Assembly: GCA_044450785.1 (NCBI GenBank)
Contig: JBIOJM010000027.1
Location: 1 to 48,144 of the forward strand
Direction of reading: 5' to 3'
Length of the DNA stretch: 48,144 bases
Origin: JBIOJM01 sp044450785
GTDB lineage: Bacteria > Planctomycetota > Planctomycetia > Isosphaerales > Isosphaeraceae
In this document: positions 34,375 to 43,381 of the stretch, piece after piece
Layout: each line of letters opens with the position of its first letter
Position numbering within the stretch: position 1 is the first letter of the stretch
Program-made: the position numbers and the translations under genes
The notes under the pieces: model-generated
What the model was told of the DNA's origin: nothing
The model's database searches: none
The model's input: only the letters and a program-made list of their open reading frames with translations

Positions 34375-37300
34375 TCACGGCGCAATCGCCAGCCCGGGCC
34401 AGTCGGCGCGCCAGAGCTTGACCTTGCCGTCATGGCTGCACGAGGCCAGGATCGATCCATCGCGTGAGAACGCCAGGGCGTTGATCTGTTTTTGGTGCCC
34501 CTCCAGGCTGAGCAGCTCTTGGCCGGTGGCGACGTCCCAGATGCGGATGACCCGTCCCTTCCCCGCGGCCACGACGCTCCGCCCGTCGGGTGTAAAGGCC
34601 AGGCAGCGGAGCTGGTCCGCCTCGCCGCGGATGGTCCGGATCAGTTCGCCGCTGACCGGGTCCCAGAGCTTGATCGCCCCCTCCTCGTTGACCGCGGCCA
34701 GCAGTGAGCCGTCGGGGGCAAACGCGACCGACAGAGTGTTTCCCACGTCTCGCAAGATGGCCCGGGCCCTGCCCGTTGCGACGTCCCAGAGCCGGACAGT
34801 GGCGTCGTTGGAAGCGGTGGCCAGCGACTGCCCATCCGCGCTGAAGGCGAGCGCAGTCAACTTCTTGGTGTGACCGGTCAGGACGGATCGCGATTTCTTC
34901 CCGGCCACGTCCCAGAGCCGCGCAGTCAGGTCATCGCAGGCGGAGGCCAGCCATCGGCCGTCCGGACTGAAGGCGACGGAACGCACTCGGTCGGTGTGAC
35001 CCTCCAAGGTCGCCAGCCGCTCCAGGGATGCGGCGTCCCAGAGGATCACGTTGGCATTTCCCGGCTTTCCCGAATCCAGGCTGCCCGAGGCCAGCATGCG
35101 CCCGTCGGGGCTGAAGGCCAGCGCCGTCACGGTTGCCGTATGAGCCTTCCAGCCCGCCAGGAGCCGGCCGGTGGCTATGTCCCAGAGCTTGATCGTCTGG
35201 TGTTCCTTGGTGTCGTCGCTGCCGGTGGCCAGAATCTTGCCGTCGGGCGAGAAGGCAGCCGCCCACGCCTCGGCGGCATGGCCGGCGAGCTCGTCGGGCT
35301 CACTCGGCGGATCGAGGCGCCAGATCCGCGGCGCCGTGCCGCCCGCGAGGATCAACGATCGGCCTCCTGGAAGGAAAGCAATGCCGCCTTCTTGATTCCG
35401 GCCTGGGAAGACATGAAGCCGGCGCCCGGTGGCGACATCCCAGACCTCGGGTGGCTGTGGTCCCCCTGGAGCCGCCGTGATTCGAATGGCCAGCAGCGTC
35501 TCGTCGGGTGAGAACGCCAGGTCGTGATTCGGAGCCGTTTGTTCGCCCAAGCCCTGCGTCAGGATTCGCTTCTGCCCGTTCGCCCGGTCGAGGATGGTCA
35601 CGCCGCCCGAGCCGTCCATAACGGCCACGCGCGATCCTCTCGGGCTGAGTGCGGCCCTGACGATTCCACCCACCGACTCGAATCGAGCCACTTCGCGGCC
35701 GGAGCCCGTCTCCCACACCAGGATGCGATCTCCCGGCACCTGCGCCGCAAAGTAGCGGCCGTCGCCCGAAAAAGACGAAGGTCCCATCGGCCCGGGCGGT
35801 GAGCCCGCCGGCACGACGCGAGCCGGTCCGGTCCACGGATCCACGACCGTGATTCGATTGCCCTGTTGAACAGCGAGAGACCGGCCGTCGGGTGAGAACG
35901 ACGCGCGGGGAGCGTTTTTCACCACGACGCGTGAGATCAACTCTCTCGGCCCGGCGGCGAAGTCCCAGACCCTGACAACACACGCACCTGCCGGATCGGC
36001 GAGCGCAACAGCCAAGCGACGGCCGCTCGTATCGAAGGAGAGTGAAGTAAACCAGTCCTTGGGCCCAAGATTGAGCCTGGCGACATGTTGGCACGTGGCG
36101 GTCTCGAAGAGATCAATCCTCGGCGTGGACGTTCCGAGCTCCAGACCGGCCAGGAGCCGGCCGTCAGGCGAGACGGACATCAGAAATTGAGGCGAATGAG
36201 GAATCGACGAGATGGCGCGCGGCTTGTCCAGCTCCATGTTGGGCCCCAGGTCCCAAACCAGGAACTCCCCTCGCAGATCCGCAGTCGCGAGCGTCTTGCC
36301 GTCGAGTGAGACAACCATGCCCACGACAGTCGCCTCATGGCCCCAAAGCTGCGAGAATTCACGGTGAGCCTGCCGCCACAGGTAGCGCCAGGCGAAGCCG
36401 CGTGCGTCGACGCCATCATGCCCCCGCCTCATGTCGTGGAGAATATCCTGCGCCAGCTCGATTTGTCGGGCCTGGAGTGCCCGGCGAGCGAGCCTCAGGT
36501 CCTCCGCGTCGTGGTGCCGGTCGGTCTGGCGCCGGCGATCTTCGGCGTGGCTACTCTGCTTCTCAGCCTCTCGTGTCTGCCGGTCGGCTCGCTCGATTTG
36601 GATTTCGAGCTGCCGGTTGTACGATCGAAGCTGGGCGCTCCACCAGGTGTTGCCTCCGAGCAGTCCACCGGCCAGCAGGACCGCCGAGCCGAGCAGGGTG
36701 GCGATGGCCGGCCGGCGGCGGGCCCAGGCTCGGGCACGCTCCCACGGGGAAGCCGGCCGGCCGGCGATGGGGCGGCCATCGAGGAGGCGTTCCAGGTCGT
36801 CGCGCAGCGCCGCGGCCGAGGCGTACCGTCGCGCCGGCTCTTTGCGCAGGCACTTCAGGCAGATCGTCTCAAGGTCGCGCGGCAAGCTCGGGCGCAGCGA
36901 ACGAGGCGACACCGGCTCGGTGTCGAGGAGGAGTCGCAAGGTTTCCGCCCCGCTCTCCCCACGGAACGGCGAGCGGCCGGTCAGGACTTCATACAGGGTC
37001 GCACCCAGAGCGTAGACGTCGGTCGCCGGACCGATCTCGCTCCTTCGGCCGGCGGCCTGCTCGGGAGCCATGTATTGGGGTGTACCCATCCTGGCTTCAC
37101 TCTTCGTTTCGTCGCCGGCCTCTTCGACCAGCTTGGCCAGGCCGAAGTCGGTCAAGCGGGGGATGAAGGCCTCCGGCCCAGGACCGCCGGCCAGGATCAC
37201 GTTGTCCGGCTTGATGTCGCGGTGGAGGATGCCGCGGTCGTGGGCATGCTGGACCGCGTCTGCCAGCGCAGCGATCCAATACGCCGCCAGACGGGACGCG

Positions 37301-37869
37301 ACCGGCTCGTTCTGAGACTTCAGCCAGCGCCGCAGGCTGGGTCCCGCGCAGAACTCCGAGGCGATAAAGTAGCCCAGCGGGCCGAGCCCGCCAGCATCGT
37401 GGACCCGCACGATGTTGGGATGGTCGAGCCGGGCCGCGGCCCGGGCCTCCCGGAGGAACCCGTGGACTTCGCGCGGCGCCAGCACGCGCTCGGGCAACGG
37501 CATCTTCAAGGCCACTTCGCGGCCTAGCAGCCGATCCCGCGCCCGGACCACGAACCCAAACCCACCCGACCCGAGGTCGTCGATGACCTCGAAGCGGCCC
37601 AAGACCGCGCGATTCTCGTCACGACGCTCCCGATCGGGGACGGCATCGGTATTCCTCAGCCGCTCCGTGGCCGTTTCCGCCGCTTCCAGCATCGTGAGCA
37701 AGAGCATCAGCCGGCTCCGCGCCCGGTCGTCCGCCTCGATGGTGGAAGCCGAACCCGCGGATTCTCGAACCGGCGCGGCGGAGGAGGCGTGCAGGATGGC
37801 GTCGCAGGCCATCACGTCCTCCAGCAAGCGCTCATCGACCGGCGCGGGGCTCGTCTCATCCGGGGTCAT
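34375..37869 (-). CDS. Ser/Thr protein kinase with C-terminal WD40 propeller
   Basis: A 1164-residue membrane kinase. The kinase domain (~92-355) is complete: glycine loop GSGGFG (100-105), K122 in VALK, catalytic HRD at 216-218 and DFG at 241-243. A membrane helix follows (~395-412, ATLLGSAVLLAGGLLGG), then a short coiled coil, and from ~510 to the end about a dozen WD40 blades (for example LKIW-like endings VRLWDVATG, IKLWDPVSG). The propeller thus faces the periplasm-like compartment and the kinase the cytoplasm. The gene overlaps the end of the ECF sigma gene by 14 bases, the usual planctomycete sigma/kinase pairing, so the kinase probably modifies or gates that sigma factor (inference). 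Confidence 0.93.
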   Translation of the reverse strand: MTPDETSPAPVDERLLEDVMACDAILHASSAAPVRESAGSASTIEADDRARSRLMLLLTMLEAAETATERLRNTDAVPDRERRDENRAVLGRFEVIDDLGSGGFGFVVRARDRLLGREVALKMPLPERVLAPREVHGFLREARAAARLDHPNIVRVHDAGGLGPLGYFIASEFCAGPSLRRWLKSQNEPVASRLAAYWIAALADAVQHAHDRGILHRDIKPDNVILAGGPGPEAFIPRLTDFGLAKLVEEAGDETKSEARMGTPQYMAPEQAAGRRSEIGPATDVYALGATLYEVLTGRSPFRGESGAETLRLLLDTEPVSPRSLRPSLPRDLETICLKCLRKEPARRYASAAALRDDLERLLDGRPIAGRPASPWERARAWARRRPAIATLLGSAVLLAGGLLGGNTWWSAQLRSYNRQLEIQIERADRQTREAEKQSSHAEDRRRQTDRHHDAEDLRLARRALQARQIELAQDILHDMRRGHDGVDARGFAWRYLWRQAHREFSQLWGHEATVVGMVVSLDGKTLATADLRGEFLVWDLGPNMELDKPRAISSIPHSPQFLMSVSPDGRLLAGLELGTSTPRIDLFETATCQHVARLNLGPKDWFTSLSFDTSGRRLAVALADPAGACVVRVWDFAAGPRELISRVVVKNAPRASFSPDGRSLAVQQGNRITVVDPWTGPARVVPAGSPPGPMGPSSFSGDGRYFAAQVPGDRILVWETGSGREVARFESVGGIVRAALSPRGSRVAVMDGSGGVTILDRANGQKRILTQGLGEQTAPNHDLAFSPDETLLAIRITAAPGGPQPPEVWDVATGRRLHVFPGRNQEGGIAFLPGGRSLILAGGTAPRIWRLDPPSEPDELAGHAAEAWAAAFSPDGKILATGSDDTKEHQTIKLWDIATGRLLAGWKAHTATVTALAFSPDGRMLASGSLDSGKPGNANVILWDAASLERLATLEGHTDRVRSVAFSPDGRWLASACDDLTARLWDVAGKKSRSVLTGHTKKLTALAFSADGQSLATASNDATVRLWDVATGRARAILRDVGNTLSVAFAPDGSLLAAVNEEGAIKLWDPVSGELIRTIRGEADQLRCLAFTPDGRSVVAAGKGRVIRIWDVATGQELLSLEGHQKQINALAFSRDGSILASCSHDGKVKLWRADWPGLAIAP

Positions 37870-38464
37870 GGCCGGGCCTCATCGATTCGCGGAGCTTCGC
37901 GAGCGCCCGGCCGAAGAGCATTCGCGCGGCGTCTTCCGAGAGACTCAGCCTCGTGCCGATCTGCGCGAATGAGCATTGATCCCAGATCCGCAGGTGAATG
38001 ATCGTGCGGTAGCGTTCCGACAGTCCGCCGAGCGCCGCGTCGAGTGCCTCCCGGGAGGCATTCTTCTGAGCGGCCTGGCTGGGAGACGTCGTCGTGCCGG
38101 GGGCAACTCCAGCCTCGCCGCCGGAACCGATCCGGGCCTCGCGCGGTCGTCGCCGGGCATTGAGCGAGGCATGGACCACGATTGCCTTGAGCCAGGCCCG
38201 AAGCTGACCGGGCGATCGGCCTTCGAATTGGGCGAACCCGCGCCACCCATCCAGGATCGTGTTCTGGACGAGGTCGGACGTCGCCGGCTGGCCCGCTCCA
38301 TTCGACCAGCGACCCCTCCGGACCACCAGCCGGAGGTAATCGCGGCATGCCTCCAGCGCACGCCACCGCGCCGCCGGGTCACCCACCATCGCTGCTGTGA
38401 ACTCCGCCTTGAGCGGCTCCGGATCCGATTCGATGTGGCCAGCCGATGAGATCGTCGTCGGCAC
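37856..38464 (-). CDS. ECF-type RNA polymerase sigma factor
   Basis: A 202-residue sigma factor. Region 2 is seen in SDLVQNTILDGWRGFAQFEG then LRAWLKAIVVHASLNARRR. Region 4 is ALGGLSERYRTIIHLRIWDQ, CSFAQIGTRLSLSEDAARML and FGRALAKLRE. The family is the planctomycete kinase-linked ECF group, with a conserved neighbouring Ser/Thr kinase and no anti-sigma gene. The start is GTG at 38464; a stop lies just upstream in frame, though the GGGAG beside it is unusually close, and a later Met (residue 26) is possible. It overlaps the kinase gene by 14 bases. Confidence 0.9.
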   Translation of the reverse strand: MPTTISSAGHIESDPEPLKAEFTAAMVGDPAARWRALEACRDYLRLVVRRGRWSNGAGQPATSDLVQNTILDGWRGFAQFEGRSPGQLRAWLKAIVVHASLNARRRPREARIGSGGEAGVAPGTTTSPSQAAQKNASREALDAALGGLSERYRTIIHLRIWDQCSFAQIGTRLSLSEDAARMLFGRALAKLRESMRPGHDPG

Positions 38465-38995
38465 CTCCCGTCAATTCCTGGCGACCATCCACGCATAGTT
38501 GATCGACCCCATCTAGTATGCCGGGGGGAGCCGACACAAATCAAGGTGGCATGCCTGGAATTACGGAAAACCTGACGTCAGAGGATGTTCGGGTTGGAGA
38601 TTCGTTTGATCCGCTGGGATTTTGGAATCTTTTCCAAAAAGAGCGCCCGAGGCGCGTTCGCTTTTTCGTTCCCATGTTCCTATTGGGCAGAGCGAAGTCG
38701 TCACTGGACGGCGAGACGGCTCGGTGCCGAGTCCCCGCAGTACGACACCGGCGCGCTGGGACATTGCGACGGCCTCTCGGTTGTCGCCGTGCGACACACC
38801 GATCGCCAGTCTCGAAGGGCAGCGGGCTGAATCAAGAACGATCGTTTTCGACCATTCCGGTAGCCAGGAACCAGCAGCAAAGAAGGGACCATCGCCACGG
38901 CACATCCTGGATCGAGGTACGGACAGAACGAGCACGGCAAGGAACGGTCGGGAAATCGTCAAGGCGCGCGGGGGCCCCGCCGCCGACCGCGCCAA
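38465..38995. other. 530-base region with no recognised gene
   Basis: Short open frames exist on both strands but none shows family similarity, a ribosome site or plausible composition. This region separates the divergent sigma factor and repeat-protein genes and probably holds the promoters of both. No clear -35/-10 pair was seen. Confidence 0.5.
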
Positions 38996-41394
38996 ATGTT
39001 GAGGGTCGAAGTGCTGGAGCAGCGCGCCTTGCTGTCGGCCGCCGTCTGGACCGGAGCAGGCGGAGATGGCCAGTGGGACAACCCTTTGAACTGGGTCGTC
39101 TCCACCGAGAACGGGCCGGTTAAAGAAGTGCCGGGAGTCGGCGACGACGCAACCATTGGCCCGGACCAGGGCACAATTACAACGGGCGTCGCCGAGAACA
39201 TTGTCAATAGTCTGGTTTGCAGCTCCGATCTCAGTGTCACGGGTGACCTCCGTATCCTAGCCGGGATGACACTTGACGGAACCGCTTCTGTGAGCGTGGG
39301 TGGCGACCTCGAGGCCTTTGGGACAGCGACAATCAGCGGGACCGCTACCCTGAGTGGAGGCTCTATCTATTGTGGTGGCATCAGCCGCACTGGGACAACG
39401 GACGGCACTGGCCAGATCATCCTCGGGTCGGAGGGTGGAGTTCTCGGCGCAGGGACCATCGGGCCGGGAATCACGGTCACGGGAGGTAACGGCACGATCC
39501 TCGCCGGAGTCAACGAGGGCACCATCGTTTCCAGCGGAGGCAACGTCGGAGTCAGCGTCAACGTCGGGGTCAACGAGGGCACCATCGTTTCCAGCGGAGG
39601 CACACTGACTCTCGTGGGCTTGACCCTTACTAACGAAGGGACCATTGAGGCCGCCGGTGGAACGGTCATTGTCGGAGCAGACACAAGCTTCTCCTTCACG
39701 CCGGGGCCGGGCAATTCCTTGTAAACCTGCCCGCGCTGCTCATGAACAACGACGGGGAGATTGACTTCAGAGGAACGCTGAAGAATACCGGCAACTCGAT
39801 CGCTCTCGATACCAGCGGCGGCGTGTTCCTCCTCGACGGCGGAGTGATTGACGGAGGCACGATCGACGGCACAACGGCAGGTTCCGTGATCACCTGCGTG
39901 AATTCGCCAGCAGAGAACGTACTCGACGGCGTGACCCTCAATATCGGTCTGGTCAGCTTGCCCTCGCCGATTCCGACTCCGGTCCCATTTCTGACGGTGG
40001 TCGATGGCCTGACGCTCAACGGTACGGCGACGCTGAGCGACGGCTCCGCCCTGGAATTCACCGGCACGGAAACGCTGGGTGGCGCCGGCCAATTCGTGTT
40101 CGGGAAAGCTGTCCAATCGTTCGGGACCACGATCGACAACCAGATCGAATCGGTAGGCTACAACCCGGACGGCTCCGTCGCGACGTTGACCATCGGGCCA
40201 TCAATCACCATCACGGGTCAGAGCCTTTCGATTGTCCACCAGAATTACTTCGGCGGCGGGGGGGCGATCATCAACCAGGGCCTGATCTCGAGCGGTGGCT
40301 CGATCGTCACCTACGGCAACCTGGACAATCAGGGCACACTGCGGGCCACGAGCGGGAGCACGCTGGATTTCTCCGGCTTGACGAACGAGGGGACCATTGA
40401 AGCTCAGGGCGGGACCGTACATTTGCTCGGGTATATCGCGCTCCATGCGGGAAGTTCCTTGATGATGAGTGGCAACGGCGAGATCGACGTCAGGGGAACG
40501 CTTGATAACACCGGCAGTACGATCAACCTCGATACCAGCGGTGGCCGCTTCGTGGTTCAGGGCGGCACGCTCCAGGGGGGGACGATCACGGCTTCGAGTG
40601 GTTCGAAAATCGTTTTCGCGGGGTATAGCCAGATCCTCGGCGGTCATTCCGTCCCCGAGGGCCTCCAGAGCACGCTCAACGGCGTGACGATCAACGTCGA
40701 CCTCGACGTGACGTACGCGGGGGAAACCGTGACGGTTCTCAACGGCTTGACCTTGAACGGCACCGCCACGCTGGACAACGGCGGTCAGCTCTACTTCACG
40801 GGCACGCAGGAGCTGGCCGGCGCCGCCACGATTGCCTTCGGGCCGGATTCCGCCAAGAACAATCAGGTCATCATCGGAAACCAGTCCAGCGCGAACGTGG
40901 CGACCTTGACTCTCGGTCCCTCGGTCAGGGTGACCGGTCGAAATGAGGGGTTTTACCAGCCGCCACCGGGCCCTCCGGGGTCTCCGGCGGGGGTCGGCGC
41001 GCTGGTCAACCTGGGAACGATCGAGCCGGATTCGGGCGGCTCGATCACGATGGCCCTGAAAAGCTTCGACAACGCAGGGACCGTGTATGTCAACCCGGCC
41101 ACCCTCAATGTCAGCGGCGACTTCACCCAGGAAAGCACGGGCAGTCTCACGGTCGGCATCGGCGGGCTCGTGGCTGGCAGCCAGCTCGGCCAGGTGAACG
41201 TCAAGGGCCGGGCGACCCTCGGCGGCACCCTCAACACGAGCCTTTTGCGAAGCGAAAGCGGGACAGGTTCGATATTGATAAACAAGGTAGTCTCGTCTCT
41301 CCGCTCACAGAACGATTTGGGCGCGCGGCGCATGGCGCACAGTCAGATGACATGGATAGCCCGCAGGTCCGGAGATGGGCGCGCGGCGCATTGA
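38996..41394 (+). pseudogene. large repetitive surface protein (LEPR-XLL type), frameshifted and 3'-truncated
   Basis: The N-terminus (RVEVLEQRALLSAAVW) is the planctomycete surface-protein motif, followed by beta-helix-like repeats rich in NEGTIEAAGGT, LNGTATLSDGS and GTLDNTGSTI. These resemble autotransporter passenger repeats. The first frame runs 38996-39724. At the run GCCGGGGCCGGG (39701-39710) one base is out, and the sequence continues one frame away (AGQFLVNLPALLMNNDGEID) to 41394. Real similarity stops near 41250 (LGGTLNTSLL); the last ~48 residues are encoded by a decayed transposable element. Restored length to that point is ~750 residues. The G/C run leaves sequencing error possible for the frameshift, but not for the 3' replacement. 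Confidence 0.7.
39509..39602 (+). repeat. intragenic 60-bp tandem duplication
   Basis: A 34-base segment at 39509-39542 recurs exactly at 39569-39602, a period of 60 bases (20 codons). It encodes VNEGTIVSSGG twice. This is recent in-frame growth of the repeat protein by slippage or unequal exchange. Confidence 0.8.
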
Positions 41395-41816
41395 GAGCGA
41401 CATACCAAGCCACAACCCAGAAGTGCTTTCCACAGCGAACGATTTATGCCGACACTGGTACGCGTGCCCCAGCCCCACATATCTCCCGCGCTGTTGTCAT
41501 CGCCGCACGTGGGGATCGTCAGTCGCTGCATGAAGGCCGCTAGCCCACCATCGTGCTCTGGCCAGAGCAGCAGATGCCAGTGGGTGGGCATCAGCGAGTG
41601 GGCACAAATCCGCGTCGGCGATCTATCGAGCGTTTCCCGCGAGACCGCTCGAACGCTTGGCAGTCCGCCGGCTTCTCGAACAACTGCATTCTCGCAACGC
41701 CACGATTCAAAACGTGAAAAACCATCCCACCCGGGAGCGACCAGTGCTAGTCGTGGCATCGCGGAACAAGCAGCAAAAACACCCCAGCGTGTCAATAGCG
41801 GACCTGTCCCGCTTTC
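41254..41816. mobile_element. decayed REP-associated (IS200/IS605-like) transposase element with inverted ends
   Basis: The perfect 15-bp pair GAAAGCGGGACAGGT (41254-41268) and its complement (41802-41816) brackets a broken minus-strand Y1-type transposase. The AGCGGGACAGGT core resembles the ends of REP-associated transposase units. Insertion of this ~560-bp element explains why the surface-protein gene loses its own 3' end at about 41250. Confidence 0.6.
41343..41759 (-). pseudogene. Y1 (REP-associated tyrosine) transposase, multiply frameshifted
   Basis: The family sequence is spread over all frames: MPRLALVAPG; then, one frame over, MVFHVLNRGVARMQLFEKPA and DCQAFER; then ETLDRSPTRICAHSLMPTHW and HLLLWPEHDGGLAAFMQRLT in the first frame; then GLGHAYQCRHKSFAVES in another; then YVALNAPRAHLR. 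MPTHWHLLLWPEHDG matches the HxH (HUH) metal-site motif of these single-strand transposases (usually MPNHWHLVLWP). At least three frameshifts rule out a working enzyme. It lies inside the 15-bp inverted ends. Confidence 0.7.
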
Positions 41817-41828
41817 CGCCCCCAGGTA

Positions 41829-42226
41829 ATCGAATTGTCATAATACAGAATCCCCTTCACTTACCAGCCTACCATGGCCGTCCAGTCTTGCCAAGTCGGC
41901 CCGTTCACGCCCTGCTTATCACCGAGGCGTGGAGACGAAGCCCAATGACGTCGTGTCGGAGGCGAGGATCAGGGGGGAAATTGGGCCGGGTCACCCGGGG
42001 CGGTTGCCTGCCCCGGGTTCCCACGGATCCGGACTTGCCCAATTGACGCCCGCGTTGAGCCATTTGCCGATCAGTCGTAGCAGCACCCCATCCCGTATCC
42101 GACGCTTGAGAAAGTTCCGACGCTGGCCGTGATCAATCGGATCGAACGACCCGGTCTGATCCGCGCCGATCCGCGTCGATCCGCGGCCGATTTCTCGCCG
42201 TGCCTCTGGCTCTTCCGCAAGGTTTT
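41829..42226. other. 400-base region upstream of the toxin-antitoxin locus
   Basis: No gene recognised. Three tandem 10-base units beginning GATCCGCG lie at 42158-42187. The rest is ordinary GC-rich sequence, likely debris next to the transposase remnant. Confidence 0.45.
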
Positions 42227-42241
42227 GGCTATTAAATAGCC
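42227..42241 (+). promoter_or_regulatory. palindromic operator candidate of the RelE/Phd locus
   Basis: GGCTATT-A-AATAGCC is a perfect 7+7 palindrome in an AT-rich patch, ending three bases before the ATG at 42245. Toxin-antitoxin operons are normally repressed by the antitoxin binding such a site, and the TATTAAAT core could also serve as a -10 element. Confidence 0.55.
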
Positions 42242-42244
42242 AGT

Positions 42245-42567
42245 ATGCGATTTGAGACCGTTCTGTTCCGGAAAGCTGTCAGGGACTTGCGTCGCTTGAG
42301 CGCATCCGAACGAGCCGGGTGCGTGACGCGATTGAGGTCCATTTGCGGCACCGGCCGACCAGAATCAGCAAGAGCCGCATCAAGCGCCTTCGGGAGTTGA
42401 CCCATCCGCAGTATCGGTTAAAGGTCGGTGACCTGCCGGTCTTCTATGACGTCAGGGGCGAGGAGGTTCAAGTCCTCGCAATCGTTGCGAAAGCCGATGC
42501 GGATGCATGGCTCGAACACGTGGGGCAAGGCGATGAAGACAGTTCCGCTCTCGGAACTGAAGGATGA
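42245..42567 (+). pseudogene. RelE-type toxin with one-base frameshift
   Basis: ATG 42245 gives MRFETVLFRKAVRDLRRLSA then SERAG, the usual start of a planctomycete RelE/ParE-like toxin. The frame is lost in GAACGAGCCGGGTGCGTGAC (about 42309-42320), where one base (expected GCC GAG GTG) is missing. From 42319 the correct frame continues: VRDAIEVHLRH, SRIKRLRELTHPQYRLKVGD, LPVFYDVRGEEVQVLAIVAK. A GTG at 42319 could start an 82-residue form without the first helix. RelE toxins cleave mRNA or block ribosomes. The break would disarm the toxin while the antitoxin stays intact. Confidence 0.7.
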
Positions 42568-42778
42568 TCTCTCGAAGTTCCTGCGTCTCGCCGAGACCGA
42601 GCAGATCGTGATAACCCGGCACGGGAAGCCGGCCGGGGTGCTGATCGGCTTCGGATCCGAAGACGATTGGTTCGAGTATCGCCTCGTGAATGATCCCAGG
42701 TTCCTCCGGCGTATCGAGGCAGCCCGGCAAGGCATTCGCGAGGGACGAGGCATCCGTCTGGAGGATGTCGAGGATTGA
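42533..42778 (+). CDS. Phd/YefM-type antitoxin
   Basis: An 81-residue protein with the family N-terminus MKTVPLSELKDDLSKFLRLA followed by EQIVITRHGKPAGVLIGF, the Phd/YefM DNA-binding fold, and an acidic, Arg-rich C-terminal toxin-binding tail. ATG 42533 lies inside the end of the toxin frame (35-base overlap), so toxin precedes antitoxin, the reverse of the common order, with translation coupled. It should repress the operon through the palindrome at 42227. It appears intact. Confidence 0.88.
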   Translation: MKTVPLSELKDDLSKFLRLAETEQIVITRHGKPAGVLIGFGSEDDWFEYRLVNDPRFLRRIEAARQGIREGRGIRLEDVED

Positions 42779-42881
42779 GGGGCGCCAAGATCCCTCCCCT
42801 CCAGACACGTGGGCCTGCCCTCTGTGGACGCTCCACCGGTCCCTCGGCCCTCGACTCTGGGTCTGCACCGGACCAGATCGT

Positions 42882-43085
42882 TCAAGCCAAGGTGATCTGG
42901 CCCTTCTGGAAGTCGACTGTGAGAATCTGGTTCCGAAAAAAGTCCAATCCGAGCAGGCCGTCGACAGCGGCACCTGCGGGCAGGTCGTGAGCGACCACAG
43001 GGAAGCCGAAGCGGTACTGCCCCAGAGCAGTCAATCTCGTCAGGATCACCTTCGCGACCTGCTCGACCGAACTCCCGGTCGTCAT
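42882..43085 (-). pseudogene. C-terminal half of a retropepsin-like aspartic protease
   Basis: The 67 residues (TTGSSVEQVAKV, LTALGQYRFGFPVVAHDLP, VDGLLGLDFFRNQILTVDF) match the second half of the small clan AA aspartic proteases found in planctomycetes. The first half, with the catalytic DTG(A) motif, is missing, and the frame begins directly at the end of the upstream partner gene with an ATGA overlap. A deletion of ~60 codons at this junction is the simple explanation. Without the catalytic Asp it cannot be an active protease. Confidence 0.65.
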
Positions 43086-43309
43086 TGTACCAGCACCATG
43101 TCTTCGGGAATTTCACCGAGGAATCGGAAGCCATAGCGTCCCGGCGGATATTCCAATATCTTGTCATAGACCGCATCGCGGTCGGGGCTGTGAAACAATA
43201 CCTTGCCCGCGAGAAGTCGTTGGCTTTCGTCGATCAAAGGCTCGCCGATCAGCACCCAGTCCGGGGCATACCGGGCTTTTATCTCATCGATGGTCAGAAC
43301 CTCATCCAT
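43082..43309 (-). CDS. small conserved partner protein of retropepsin-like protease
   Basis: A 75-residue protein (MDEVLTIDEIKARYAPDWVL, LLAGKVLFHSPDRDAVYDKI, GRYGFRFLGEIPEDMVLV). I recognise it as the small protein commonly encoded just before a retropepsin-like protease in planctomycetes and cyanobacteria. Its function is unknown; an antitoxin-like or substrate role has no direct evidence. It is complete here although its protease neighbour has lost its catalytic half. Confidence 0.7.
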   Translation of the reverse strand: MDEVLTIDEIKARYAPDWVLIGEPLIDESQRLLAGKVLFHSPDRDAVYDKILEYPPGRYGFRFLGEIPEDMVLVQ

Positions 43310-43381
43310 CGCAACGCTCCTCCCACTCGGGGTCGTGTTGCTTCCATCCTCGCCGAGACGCCAAACTTCGTCAACCTGACC

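Noticed and set aside
38518..39123. 201-codon frame upstream of the surface protein
   Set aside because: It overlaps the real surface-protein start in another frame and has no family features.
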